From the NCBI GenBank assembly GCA_964030785.1, contig OZ034968.1, positions 52,609,730 through 52,673,729 of the forward strand: a stretch of 64,000 nt of DNA, read 5' to 3'. The position numbers were made by a program, and so were the translations under genes. The notes under the pieces are model-generated. The model made no database searches, had not been told where the DNA came from, and saw nothing but the letters and a program-made list of their open reading frames with translations. This document shows, in pieces, positions 55,600 through 64,000 of the stretch (position 1 is its first letter; each line of letters starts with the position of its first letter). This DNA comes from Siderastrea siderea (lineage: Eukaryota > Cnidaria > Anthozoa > Scleractinia > Rhizangiidae).

Positions 55600-56877
55600 G
55601 TCTCCGCTTCGGATAATAAGACAATAACTGACACGAAATCGAGAACATTAACTTATATACTGAAATCTCTTACTGGTTAATTAACTATCATTAACTAGTT
55701 AATGATTTCTCTATTAAAATACCTGGTCTTGTAGTTTGGTCAATGGAGTTCCCGGATCTTTGTCACTTTCTAGTTGATTCAGTGTAGCTCAGACAACGCT
55801 TTAGTTTTTTTTTGAAATGTTTCATTTTCTGCCAAAAGTTTGCTTTCTTTCTGCCGAAAGCATTTTGTCCCATTCACCTCATTTCATTGTCGGGTAAATG
55901 CTGCAGAGCACATGAGTTTGTAGGAAAGTTCAGAATTTGATAACGCAGAATTGTCTAGAAGATGTAATTTTTAGTGAGAGTCACATTGTTGTAACAGGCG
56001 TTTCCAAAAGTGGTTTGATGAACACATGTTGTTGATGGAGTGCCAAGTCAGTCGCACTGTAGGCAAGGAGAATCGGAAGTGGTTAGAAATGCAAAAATGT
56101 TTGTCAGCGAGTGTTTGGGGAGGTTGCAAAGTATTGGGGACTGCAATGTAGTTTCTGAGTCATTGTACAATATCAATGTTTGGCGGCTATCTTTAGCAAG
56201 CTGAGTTTTCCTTTTAATTGTTGCCCCCTAGAGCCTGCTTTACAAAAATTTTTTTCCTGGTTCACCACCGGGTGAGGTTTCTCCGGCAGGAAGAATGCAA
56301 ACTCGCCCCAACGAAAATTCTATGTTAAAACAAATGGCGGTTTCTTCCATTCACTTCTGAGGTGGTAAACCAGCAGGAAGACGACTTTCTGAACTCCAAC
56401 TACTTTCCTTTAAGTAACAGATAGTTTAAGTAAGGGGCCTTCTAGTGCTAGAATACCGAACAAAATGTGCTTGAAAGCCAGATGTTCATGCTGCTTGTTC
56501 AGAGATAAATAGATTCAAAGTTTTTTTCCAAAATACATGTTACAGTTTTTCCGTAACAAAGCCAATCGTGGACTATTTTGAGTTTGTGTAAGGTATGGAA
56601 TTTAGTACATCAAATTCAAAGGCTTTTAACGTGGAGTTCATAGGCAACAGAATGGGAAGGGAAGGAGAAATGTGTGCTTTGCTCTGTTTGCTTTTTTTAC
56701 TGACACTTTTAAAAATAAAGTCATGATTGACTGATTGATTGGGTAAATTGAACTAACGTTCTTCAGTTTTTCCGCATGATTTGGAAAGCAAACTTTTTTA
56801 TTGACCAGAAGAGAGTAGTAATCTTTAGATGTCTTTTTGGTTACATCGAACACCATTTAGTCGAGTTAAAGGAATGA
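55600..56877. other. No gene recognised
   Basis: AT-rich; nothing supported. Confidence 0.45.
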
Positions 56878-56905
56878 TTAAGGCCAATGTGATCGAGAGA
56901 ACAGT

Positions 56906-57103
56906 TTGACTGTCGTAAGTTTGGAGGTATTGAATGTTGTATGCCAGTCCATTCTAGGAAGTTTATCTGGAGAGGGTGATCGAGCAAAAGTCACTAGTAA
57001 CACATACAATGCTGATGGAAATGAATGGGAATTCTGTATTGATGTTCCTGTGCCTTCTGAAAGATGCGCCATGACTAGTCTACTTATACCAAGAGAGGTT
57101 TAG
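56906..57103 (+). other. Possible coding relic, Kelch-repeat-like
   Basis: A 65-codon frame ends NEWEFCIDVPVPSERCAMTS followed by a possible donor (GAGAG|GTTTAG). The W......(P)VPS.RC....L pattern is reminiscent of a Kelch repeat edge, but the match is weak and there is no second repeat. Confidence 0.2.
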
Positions 57104-57464
57104 TTTATCATGTTCCAGTATCCCATTGTTTGCTCGTTTAATTTGGCATAAATTATCATGACAAGATACAAGTCAACTCTACTGGTTTTTTGCTTTGTGC
57201 CACTGACCTTTTGGTTCAGTTCTGATCTGGTGCTGATGAGTGAATGTAATTCTTTACAACAGACAACAGTATGTAGTAGAATGTGCATAACGTCTGGCAG
57301 TGAGTGTTGTATATTCCCAGGCGATACAATTGTTCATTTGGCTTGTGGACTGTTGAATGTGCAACTAACAAGAAAAATATCAGCTCTGCAACACCCCACA
57401 GAAAGTAAGAGTTAATCAAATAGATAGCATTCTCCACACCAACCGGGAAAAATCATGTGGGCTT

Positions 57465-57790
57465 TGAACACAACAGAGTGAGATGCTGGAGCATCGTACA
57501 AGGATGATGAACCTTCCACCCTGCCAAGTTCATTTGTTATGTTAAAGTCAGCAACAATGGTCTTTCTTATTTCATTGAAGCGTTGGACTGTTAGCAATGT
57601 TTCTCTCCCCCTTATGATGGAGGGAAAAGTAATTTTCAGCATCATCCTGACACATACTTTTTGGAACCCTATTGATGTAAGGGTAGTTTCTGTTAATGTA
57701 TTCTATTGTACTAATGATCCCTCTGATCATTACCAACCGATCTTGATAGGTTTTGCGGGGTGTAAACTGTTGCCACACAGTGCTTGAAAA
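57465..57790 (-). pseudogene. P-element/THAP9-type transposase C-terminal relic
   Basis: The first frame (57778-57572) gives RLVMIRGIISTIEYINRNYP then VPKSMCQDDAENYFSLHHKG. The following frame (to 57412) gives TVQRFNEIRKTIVADFN. The (S/C)QD..EN(F/Y)FS......G.....PT..(Q/R)F motif is characteristic of the C-terminal region of P-type transposases. A one-base frame change lies in the middle. The catalytic domain and THAP domain are absent here; the THAP relic at 25890 is far away and need not be related. Confidence 0.6.
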
Positions 57791-57799
57791 TTTGTTACC

Positions 57800-59190
57800 T
57801 CAAATTCATTTCACCGCAGCTGTTGGTTATGGAACAATCGAAATGGTTATGGAACAATCGGAATTTTCCTTTGCTGGTGTGATGGGAAATTTGAACATGT
57901 TGGTTACTGCTAAGAGTGCAGTTCTTTTGTCTTCCGCTTCTCCCTCAGTCTCATCTTGTTTTTTCCCCTTGCTCCAATCTCGCTGCGTTGTTGATAGCTC
58001 GCGCTCTCAACTGTCTTGCGCGCCCTCTGGACAATCCAGAAAGGATTCGCTAGCATTCTATTCCTTAATGTGTAAATTTGATTATAAAGAAAACTTCTTA
58101 GTTACTTTATCATATGTGGGAAGTCTGAAATCCAGTGGACATAACCCCCAGTCACTAGGTTTGTAGTGACCTTGGGAGGCCATCTATTGAACTTTCCGAA
58201 AAACTTTGAATTCCGTGGCCCTCCATCACACACGCCATAAGCAATAATAGTGTTATCATTTCAATCTTTACCCAGTGCTCGCACTTGTGATCATAGCATG
58301 TTCTTGTCAAGTGTCTCGGCATTGACTGAGAAATGAAGCCACTGGCCAGGCAAATTCTCCTTCAAGGCACGGAATATATGCTATTTCCACCGTCCCATAA
58401 TTAACCTGATTGTCTCTATCCCAACTGTAGTGTTCAAAACAAATATATATGGGTTGAAAGGCTCTATCCTTTGACTTCCTAACTTCCCCTGCAGGCAGGT
58501 AAGGGGTAGCTGCCTGAATCATTGATACAGCTAGCCAAGCTGCACTGTTTGCCACCACCGCTCATGTGCAGCTATATGTCTATAATGGATAAAGGGGTCT
58601 TTTTCTGTTTGATAGACAAGTGATCCCTCAGAATTCTCCCATTCAATGTTAGATAAAAGTCATTTATATCCAAGTCATTCTCTGTCTTACTTCTAAAGGC
58701 TATCATTTTAAAGTTTATGTGAAAGAATTTGTGATCATGGTAACAATATAAGTAATGATTCTATTATTAAATGAAGAATGCACCAAGGTTTTGTGATGTC
58801 GTAATTTTTGTACCTCGCCTTGATGCACAGGTTGATTCCCTCCAAAAAATGCATTTTCTCTGTACTTTGCGTACTCCACAATGCGTATTCGTTTTGAAGA
58901 TCTTAGGCAAGTAGAAAAACAGATTTTAAAACAGACTGACAGGAATATTTAGAGATTGACAAAGAAAAGTTCACAGTGGATGTAGGGTTATGCATGGTTG
59001 CAATATAAAATGTTGAGCCAAAACACTAGATAGGTACAAACCATTCAACGTTTGTATACAAAAAGATGAAGCAGGGTTACAGTGTATTGAAGACTGTCTT
59101 ATGGTATATACATTGCTGGTGGAGATGCTGTTTATCAGCAACTCTCTCTGCTCACCAGAGTCTTTCTCCCAGTAGTGTTCTCTTTGTTTT
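57800..59190. other. No gene recognised
   Basis: A 20-base tandem duplication (GGTTATGGAACAATCG) is at 57824-57862. The plus-strand ORF 57753-58166 and minus-strand ORF 58307-58558 are open but not recognised. Confidence 0.35.
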
Positions 59191-59192
59191 CA

Positions 59193-59197
59193 TAATG

Positions 59198-59264
<67 letters not shown>
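59193..59264 (+). repeat. (AAT)n microsatellite
   Basis: ATAATAATA... about 23 uninterrupted units. The poly-isoleucine ORF across it is an artefact. Confidence 0.95.
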
Positions 59265-59266
<2 letters not shown>

Positions 59267-59580
59267 TTGTAATAATAATTTAATAGCTTATATAGCGCTA
59301 TTTGCATATCCTGATCAATAGTGCTTTACAAGAATAATAAACAAAAAATTTAAAAATTTAAAATTTTTTCTATTACATATGTACAAAAATACCTAGCTAA
59401 AAAACTAAACAGAAAAATATATTAAAATTATTAGTAACTAGAAAATACATTAAAATGCTAACCTAAATAAAAACATCTTAAGTTTATTTTTAAAAACACT
59501 AAGTGTCGTAGGAGCACGCAGGTCAGCCGGCAGGCTGTTCCATATGGGTCAGTGGCGCCGGTTATGGCCACGAAATTTTG
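59265..59580. repeat. Repeat tail with TATATAGCGCT motif
   Basis: CTTATATAGCGCTATTTGCATA ... AGTGCTTTACAA followed by AT-rich sequence and GGTCAGCCGGCAGGCTGTTC is the kind of sequence seen at 3' ends of non-LTR elements or SINE-like repeats in many animals. It directly adjoins the microsatellite, as retroposon tails do. The class is uncertain. The ORF 59578-59817 after it is unrecognised. Confidence 0.4.
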
Positions 59581-60007
59581 GTCGCTCCAGCGAGTGGTTT
59601 TATTTTCATGTTATATGCTTTTATATCAGAAGATACACGTGAACACCCGTGGAATTACCAGGATAGTGTTTTAAGCTTTCCCGATGGATCTGCTGGTCAG
59701 TGTGTTAAGTTGGCATCTCAACTTTGGGCGGCTAAACTCAAGCTAACTACGCCACGTGGTTTTAGCAAGACAATTGCAAGCCTTCCAAGCGAGGATTCGA
59801 CCCGCCTCTGGATGTAATTGATTGGATGTTAGCTGATACAGTTGCCCCTGCAGCAGGAATCCTCCAGAGCACGTAGTACTTCAGCAGTGTCGATTTTCTT
59901 TGGTAGCTTTTCGCTGGTAAGAAAGGCTGATCAAACTTGACAACAGGATTCGTAATTGTATGTTGCTTAGCATGCTCACATACAAAGTTCAGGGTAGCCC
60001 CAGTAAG

Positions 60008-60040
60008 AATATGTTGTGATCACACTTGTGATCACACACT
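60008..60040. repeat. TGTGATCACA palindromes flanking the foldback element
   Basis: GTGATCACACTTGTGATCAC lies just outside the left arm. The motif recurs inside the loop. Confidence 0.85.
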
Positions 60041-60060
60041 GTGTAAAAACACGTAAAATA

Positions 60061-61073
60061 TACGTAACAGAACTTCAGCTACAAATGTACATGCACGTGT
60101 ATGTCATGTTGTAAGCCTCAGTGTCAGACTGCTTCTTCGAATTAAATTGCTAGACATCAACAGCTAAGTGCTGAGTTATCATTTATATCTAATTATTTCA
60201 TGTACTCATGTAATGGATCACATGATCTATCGATAATAATATTTTAGTCCCTGAAAAGTCTGTTGTACTGGGATTGTTGCTTTGTTCCTTATGGAAATAG
60301 CATGTTGTGATTTATTGTGCCCCCGCCTTTAATCTAAGTTCTGCCCTCGCTTTGAATATGAAGACATGTAAAAACGTTTACATGTGATCACAGGTGTGAT
60401 CATGGCTCTGATGTCAGGTGTGATCACAGGATGTGGGCATAGGTGTGATCACACATAATGTGAATACTGTGATCACAAGTGTGATCACGCCTGTGATCAC
60501 AGTATTCACATCTTAATCATTTGTGTGATCAGATACAACATGCAGCCTTAAATACTGTGATAATGAATGTGTTCAAGAGGTGACATGATAATATCTGAGC
60601 TTTTGAGGAAATATGTTAGGTGTGATTTTTTGAAAGCACGCAAGAGCAAAAGCAGAAGAAACAAAGTTAAACAAATTCTAATATAACAACAACAACAACA
60701 ATGACAATTTTTATTACTGTAAAAGTTCAAGAGCTGCATACATGTCATGTTGCCCGCAAGTAATAGCCTTAGGGGCTATTCAAGGTGGGGGCAGAAGTTA
60801 GATTAATGGCGGGGACACAATAAATCCCAACATGCTATTTCCATAAGGAACAAAGCAACAATCCCAGTACAACAGACTTTTCTAGGACTGAAAGATTATT
60901 ATCGATAGATAATATGGTCCATTATATGAGTACATGAAATAATTAGATATAAATGATAACTCAGCACTTAGCTGTTGATGTCTAGCAATTTAATTCCAGG
61001 CAGCAGTCTGACACTGAGGCTCACAACATGCCATACACGTGCATGTACGGTTGTAGCTGAAGTTCTGTTACGT
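60061..61073. mobile_element. Foldback element with about 300-base arms
   Basis: Left arm 60061-60359 (ACGTAACAGAACTTCAGCTA...) is the inverted copy of right arm 60773-61073, with about 85-90% agreement over the full length. The loop of about 410 bases contains several TGTGATCACA palindromes and an ACAACAACAACA tract. No coding capacity. Confidence 0.88.
60383..60540. repeat. Cluster of TGTGATCACA palindromes in the foldback loop
   Basis: At least seven copies of (G)TGTGATCA(C) occur in 158 bases, near 60385, 60393, 60418, 60443, 60470, 60481 and 60492. The segment 60461-60510 is a 50-base palindrome built of three of them, bordered by GTGAATACTG and CAGTATTCAC. Confidence 0.9.
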
Positions 61074-61629
61074 GTTCTTGGCCTTTTCACGGAATTTTGT
61101 CCATGCTAGCCTGACTTACATATATACTATGCTGGGGTTTACCAACCATGATGCTATCATTTAGATCGATTGGATGACTTGATGGTCCACTGTCAGAATT
61201 TCCAGGTGCCTGTGTTTTAGTTGGCTCTAAAGTTTCAGTGCAAGGCATTGATTCCTTTTTAATGAACAGATTAACAACAGACAGGTGCTATATCATTTTG
61301 TACTGGGGAGCTAGCAGTAGATGTCGCACAGGCATTGTAAGCCTTCTTGAAGCAGGAGGCCAACAGTAGCATACTTAAGGTCCCTTTATAACAAAAATAG
61401 CTACATCACTTTTCAGTAACATGTTTGCCCTCACTTGCTCGAAGACAGTGGGGGAACCCCCACAGTTCTTCAAAATCACGAACAGTTAGTTTCCACTGGT
61501 AACTTATTTCTAGGGGACTGTAGGTACTCTTGTTTCAAGCAATGCTACATTGTAGTGCAAGTTTCTTTGATTATTTTGGATACAGTTGACCTACCAACAC
61601 GCAAATAAAGCGAATGTGTTTCCTGGAAA
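61074..61629. other. No gene recognised
   Basis: Spacer without motifs. Confidence 0.45.
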
Positions 61630-62025
61630 CCAGGGGGTCACTCCTTTATTTGTCCTAAACGGGTATGTGCCGCTCAACAGGGTATGGTTTTGAGGGTCTT
61701 GCGTCTTAAACAGGGTGTACAATTTTACTATTTAGCTTCTTGAACAGGGTGTCTTTCTCGACTGGAAGCCTTGAACCCTACTTGTGGGTATTAGCAATTT
61801 TTTTTTTAACCTATTTCTGTGATGTCATTTATTTACCTTCTGTATGGGAAATGGAAAACAAGACAGACAAAGAATGCAGAACAGAAGCAAACATAAAGGT
61901 CTCTTGTCTTAAACAGGGTAGTGAAATGACCGGATTTTGTCTTAAACAGGGTCACGGTTTGAAGGCTTCAGGGGCACACCCACACCTAAACTTCCCTCAA
62001 GTGCCCCCGGGGTTGGGAATCTCCA
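61630..62025. mobile_element. MITE of the GGGGGTCACTCC family
   Basis: The left end ACCAGGGGGTCACTCCTTTA, with CTAAACGGGTATGTGCCGCT, and the right end CAAGTGCCCCCGGGGTTGGG bracket repeats of TCTTAAACAGGGT (61708, 61738-like, 61912, 61940). Similar in design to 53402-53862. The ORF 61740-62054 arises from these repeats. Confidence 0.65.
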
Positions 62026-62059
62026 GATACAAGGTATTGAAGGGTAATGTGTAGATGCT

Positions 62060-62421
62060 TAGCCAGTCCAACAGGTTCTTGAAGCTTTCTTTTTTGTTTG
62101 GATATACATGGAAGAACCAGGTTACATGTAAGTAAGTGTTCAAATCGCGCAGGAGACATCCTTTTAAGTCTAATGAGTCACTCGCGATCTCCAAGCCGTA
62201 GTTCCTGAACAAGAGTATGGTAACATCTGTATCTTTCCAGTGGTGCTTCTTTTCCTTTCTTCTTCTTAGGAGACATAGCCATGATTTAAGAAGCAAGAGG
62301 AGTAGTATTCAGTACATGATGACATTTCGCTGGTGGAAAATATTCTCCATTTGGTGCTCTAATAAATAGTAGGCCTACCATCATTGCGATCAGTACGTAT
62401 GTTTGCACAACTGCCATTTTG
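62060..62421 (-). pseudogene. PIF/Harbinger transposase N-terminal relic
   Basis: From a possible ATG at 62421 (MAVVQTYVLIAMMVGLL) the minus strand gives an N-terminal hydrophobic segment. It then shows a basic LLRRRKEKKHHWKD segment, TLVQELRLGDRE, a stop, and RMSPARFEHLLT. ..(L)V.E(L)R..D...F....RMSP..F..LL is the standard N-terminus of HARBI1-like transposases. It differs clearly from the copies at 13043-15430. Truncated at the MITE near 62030. Confidence 0.7.
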
Positions 62422-62547
62422 AAAGCACGCTGCACAAAAATACACGTCAAGAACTTGTTAAAAACGGGATTCAACATACCTGTTTCTTCAAGAACATAAG
62501 AAGCTTTGATTACGGTTGTTATGTTGCTGGTAAGTACTAAGCATTAA

Positions 62548-62650
62548 GCCTGGCCAAACGAAGTCACAAGTCAACGCAAGTTTGAAATTGAACTTGCATT
62601 GACTTGCGACTAGGTGGCCAAAGGGACTTGCAAGTAGATGCAAGACCCTT
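62548..62650. repeat. Possible terminal repeat of the 62060 Harbinger relic
   Basis: AGCCTGGCCAAACGAAGTCA, then ACTTGCATTGACTTGCGACT pairing imperfectly with AGTCACAAGTCAACGCAAGT. Short inverted AAGTC/GACTT motifs and position upstream of the transposase start fit a Harbinger end. The other end is lost. Confidence 0.45.
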
Positions 62651-62762
62651 TGACAGGGCAGGTTATTCCTGGATCATGGACGAGCGACACTTTGATTTCT
62701 GCTCTTTCACCACTAGAGGTCCCATTGTCAGTAGTTTATGAGATGGGGCTACGAGCGCATTT

Positions 62763-62907
62763 TCAATTTTCCCAAAATCTTCAGTTAAATTTTCCCAAAA
62801 TCTTCAGTTAAATTTTCCCAAAATCTTCAGTTAAATTTTCCCAAAATTTTCGCCCGAGAATACAAACGTATTTTCCCCAAAATCTTCAGTTAAATTTAAC
62901 TGAAGAT
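62763..62907. repeat. 23-base tandem repeat with an inverted copy
   Basis: TTTTCCCAAAATCTTCAGTTAAA occurs three times in tandem from 62765, then in part, and again at 62872. It is followed by the inverted TTTAACTGAAGATT, making a 28-base palindrome at about 62879-62907. Confidence 0.9.
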
Positions 62908-62914
62908 TTTTCAG

Positions 62915-63223
62915 TTAAATTTTATTATGACCGTAAGCATAACTTGTCGCACCATTTTTATGAATATATCTTTTATCATCAAAGCAGCTGAGTGATGTTT
63001 TATTCACCATATAGCTACCAATTCGATGTTTTTCACTTCTGATTAGTCTCATCGTGTGACTCATCTGTTTTTTATTGAAAAGCGTATCTTTGTAATTGTC
63101 GTGTTGTATTTTTTGTTTTATCACATTCTTTTTTATTCCCTTTGCTGTGCGACTACCCTGTTTATTGTCTTTCATGTAAGAATACATTTTTGACCTCAAA
63201 CCAATAAACTCGCGCGACTTCAT
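62915..63223 (-). pseudogene. Type-B DNA polymerase C-terminal fragment (Polinton-like)
   Basis: The 102-residue frame contains FIGLRSKMYSY, later AKGIKKNVIK, then NKTSLSCFDDKRYI and a final YAYGH. The order (F.GLR.K.YS, .AKG(V/I).K....K, (A/S)LS.(F/Y)DDKRY(I/V), LA(Y/W)GH) is what I associate with the C-terminus of protein-primed family B polymerases of Polinton/Maverick-type elements. The upstream polymerase and exonuclease domains are missing, so this is a tail only. Polinton assignment is from memory of the motif. Confidence 0.55.
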
Positions 63224-63291
63224 ACAACAGGGACTTTCCCGAGGAAATGAGTCATCAGATTGTTATGTAATATCAGATGAACTTGTATTTA

Positions 63292-63346
63292 AAGTAAAGT
63301 TTATCAGTAAAGTTTATCAGTAAAGTTTATTGGTAAAGTTTGTTAT
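63292..63346 (+). repeat. 14-base tandem repeat
   Basis: (A)GTAAAGTTTATC units, four copies with small changes, lying between the polymerase tail and the edge ORF. Confidence 0.85.
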
Positions 63347-63391
63347 TTCTTAGAAAAGTAGACTTGTGCTATATAATAAATGTGAAAATGT

Positions 63392-64000
63392 TTATGGAAC
63401 TCTATATTCAATTGACAGTAACAGTTCCACATTTTTTATAACCGAACCCAGTTCTACAGCTAAATGACCAAACGCTAGTACTAAATTGATATTTATTGTC
63501 TGTGATTTAGTTGATTGGGTTGAAGTGTAAGTGATTGATTGAGTTAAATGGTCACTGTGTTTTATTTTTAAAGAAATAGGTGTATATCGTCTTTTGACTT
63601 TGAAATAGAGCACTGTTATAGTTAATATGTGGCTATGATTTGGAATAATTATTTTGTCACAACCATTTAATAAAAATGTGTTCCCATTTTTTGTATTCAA
63701 AATCCCATTTATGTAATGAACGGAACCACGCAAACGATTCCCGTTTAAAGATAAATCTGTTTCCATCACCATTTTTCCATTCTCAATTACAAAAGCGGCG
63801 TCATAGACACTTGGGTCAACGTTTGAAATTGTTTCTTTTACACCATAAACAATTAGATGCCCAATTGTTAAAAGTGATGGAAAAGTAACTGTACCGTGTA
63901 GATCGAGATAAATAAATTGCGGAGGTGAGCTACCCCATCGGTGAAAATTGATAACTGTTTTGGTATAGTTTTCGAATGTTTTTGTTGTATAATTAGAAAT
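63392..64000 (-). CDS. Partial ORF at window edge, beta-rich, possibly Polinton structural protein
   Basis: The frame is open from the window edge to the stop at 63392 (202 residues seen; an internal ATG is at 63772). It has an aromatic segment (INFHRWGSSPPQFIYLDLHG), then alternating hydrophobic strands (LLTIGHLIVYGV), DPSVYDAAFVIENGK, LSLNGNRLRG and a C-terminal strand-rich part (ILTITVLYFKVKRRYTP). I do not recognise a named domain. The repeated N..L.G...I pattern suggests a beta-helix or fibre-like protein. It lies on the same strand and 169 bases from the polymerase tail, so it may belong to the same Polinton-like element that continues beyond the window. Confidence 0.4.
   Translation of the reverse strand: MSNYTTKTFENYTKTVINFHRWGSSPPQFIYLDLHGTVTFPSLLTIGHLIVYGVKETISNVDPSVYDAAFVIENGKMVMETDLSLNGNRLRGSVHYINGILNTKNGNTFLLNGCDKIIIPNHSHILTITVLYFKVKRRYTPISLKIKHSDHLTQSITYTSTQSTKSQTININLVLAFGHLAVELGSVIKNVELLLSIEYRVP

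Noticed and set aside
59066..59272. ORF ending in poly-isoleucine
   Set aside because: Translation of the (AAT)n microsatellite.
60383..60540. TGTGATCACA copies as bacterial CRP-type operators
   Set aside because: The context is eukaryotic, introns and eukaryotic transposons surround it; resemblance to a bacterial operator is only superficial.
61740..62054. Plus-strand 104-codon ORF
   Set aside because: Built from the TCTTAAACAGGGT phrases of a MITE.

Overview
The window looks like nuclear DNA of a cnidarian, most likely a stony (scleractinian) coral. The reasons are AT-rich intergenic sequence, spliceosomal introns, and a mix of transposon families that I associate with coral genomes: two-gene PIF/Harbinger elements with MADF proteins, Tigger/pogo, BEL/Pao, DIRS-like gag, Ty3/Gypsy, a LINE, PiggyBac and P-type relics, a large DUF7869-like gene family, a possible Polinton edge, and a roughly 200-base interspersed repeat at 38,612 that I remember from coral intergenic DNA. 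The species call is inference. I found no complete host gene and no tRNA, rRNA or CRISPR array. Most of the window is nested and decayed mobile DNA.

Left part (1-6,520): mostly non-coding. It contains a 1.5 kb TA-flanked inverted-repeat element (2,585-4,091) with TCGA-rich subterminal repeats. Two minus-strand exon relics (4,566-5,362) resemble a SAMD3-like multicopy family.

Central nest (6,523-18,343): a Tigger element with terminal inverted repeats (TIRs) and a TA target duplication. It carries a transposase (minus) with a single in-frame stop and a divergent small ORF that looks like a HIRAN-domain protein. The Tigger is interrupted by a 9.0 kb unit (9,236-18,257) with Harbinger-type TIRs and TAA on both sides. 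That unit holds two Harbinger copies in inverted orientation. Copy A has an intact DDE transposase but a broken MADF gene. Copy B has an intact two-exon MADF gene but a truncated transposase. A 65-base-arm hairpin sits at the junction of the two copies.

Middle (18,350-36,600): a 5'-truncated BEL/Pao element with one long terminal repeat (LTR); a 1.5 kb element with a 6-base target duplication, filled with degenerate tandem repeats; a Gypsy 5' end; a THAP-domain relic; a 2.9 kb element with CCTGGCC-rich ends; a PiggyBac relic; a 158-base spacerless palindrome; LINE fragments; a hairpin MITE; and DIRS-like gag.

Right part (36,600-64,000): a 785-base tandem duplication (40,084-43,112) whose second copy contains a 1.47 kb block carrying C-terminal exons of a degenerate DUF7869-like gene. 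That gene runs on the minus strand from about 48,400 to 41,600 and is interrupted by Gypsy gag-protease sequence. Further on are DIRS-like gag relics, two MITEs of one GC-rich-ended family, a P-type transposase tail, a 1 kb foldback element whose loop holds repeated TGTGATCACA palindromes, a Harbinger N-terminal relic, and at the right edge a type-B DNA polymerase tail plus an open reading frame running off the window, possibly a Polinton/Maverick.

The only proteins here that look potentially functional are the Harbinger A transposase, the Harbinger B MADF protein, the Tigger HIRAN-like protein, and perhaps the edge ORF.
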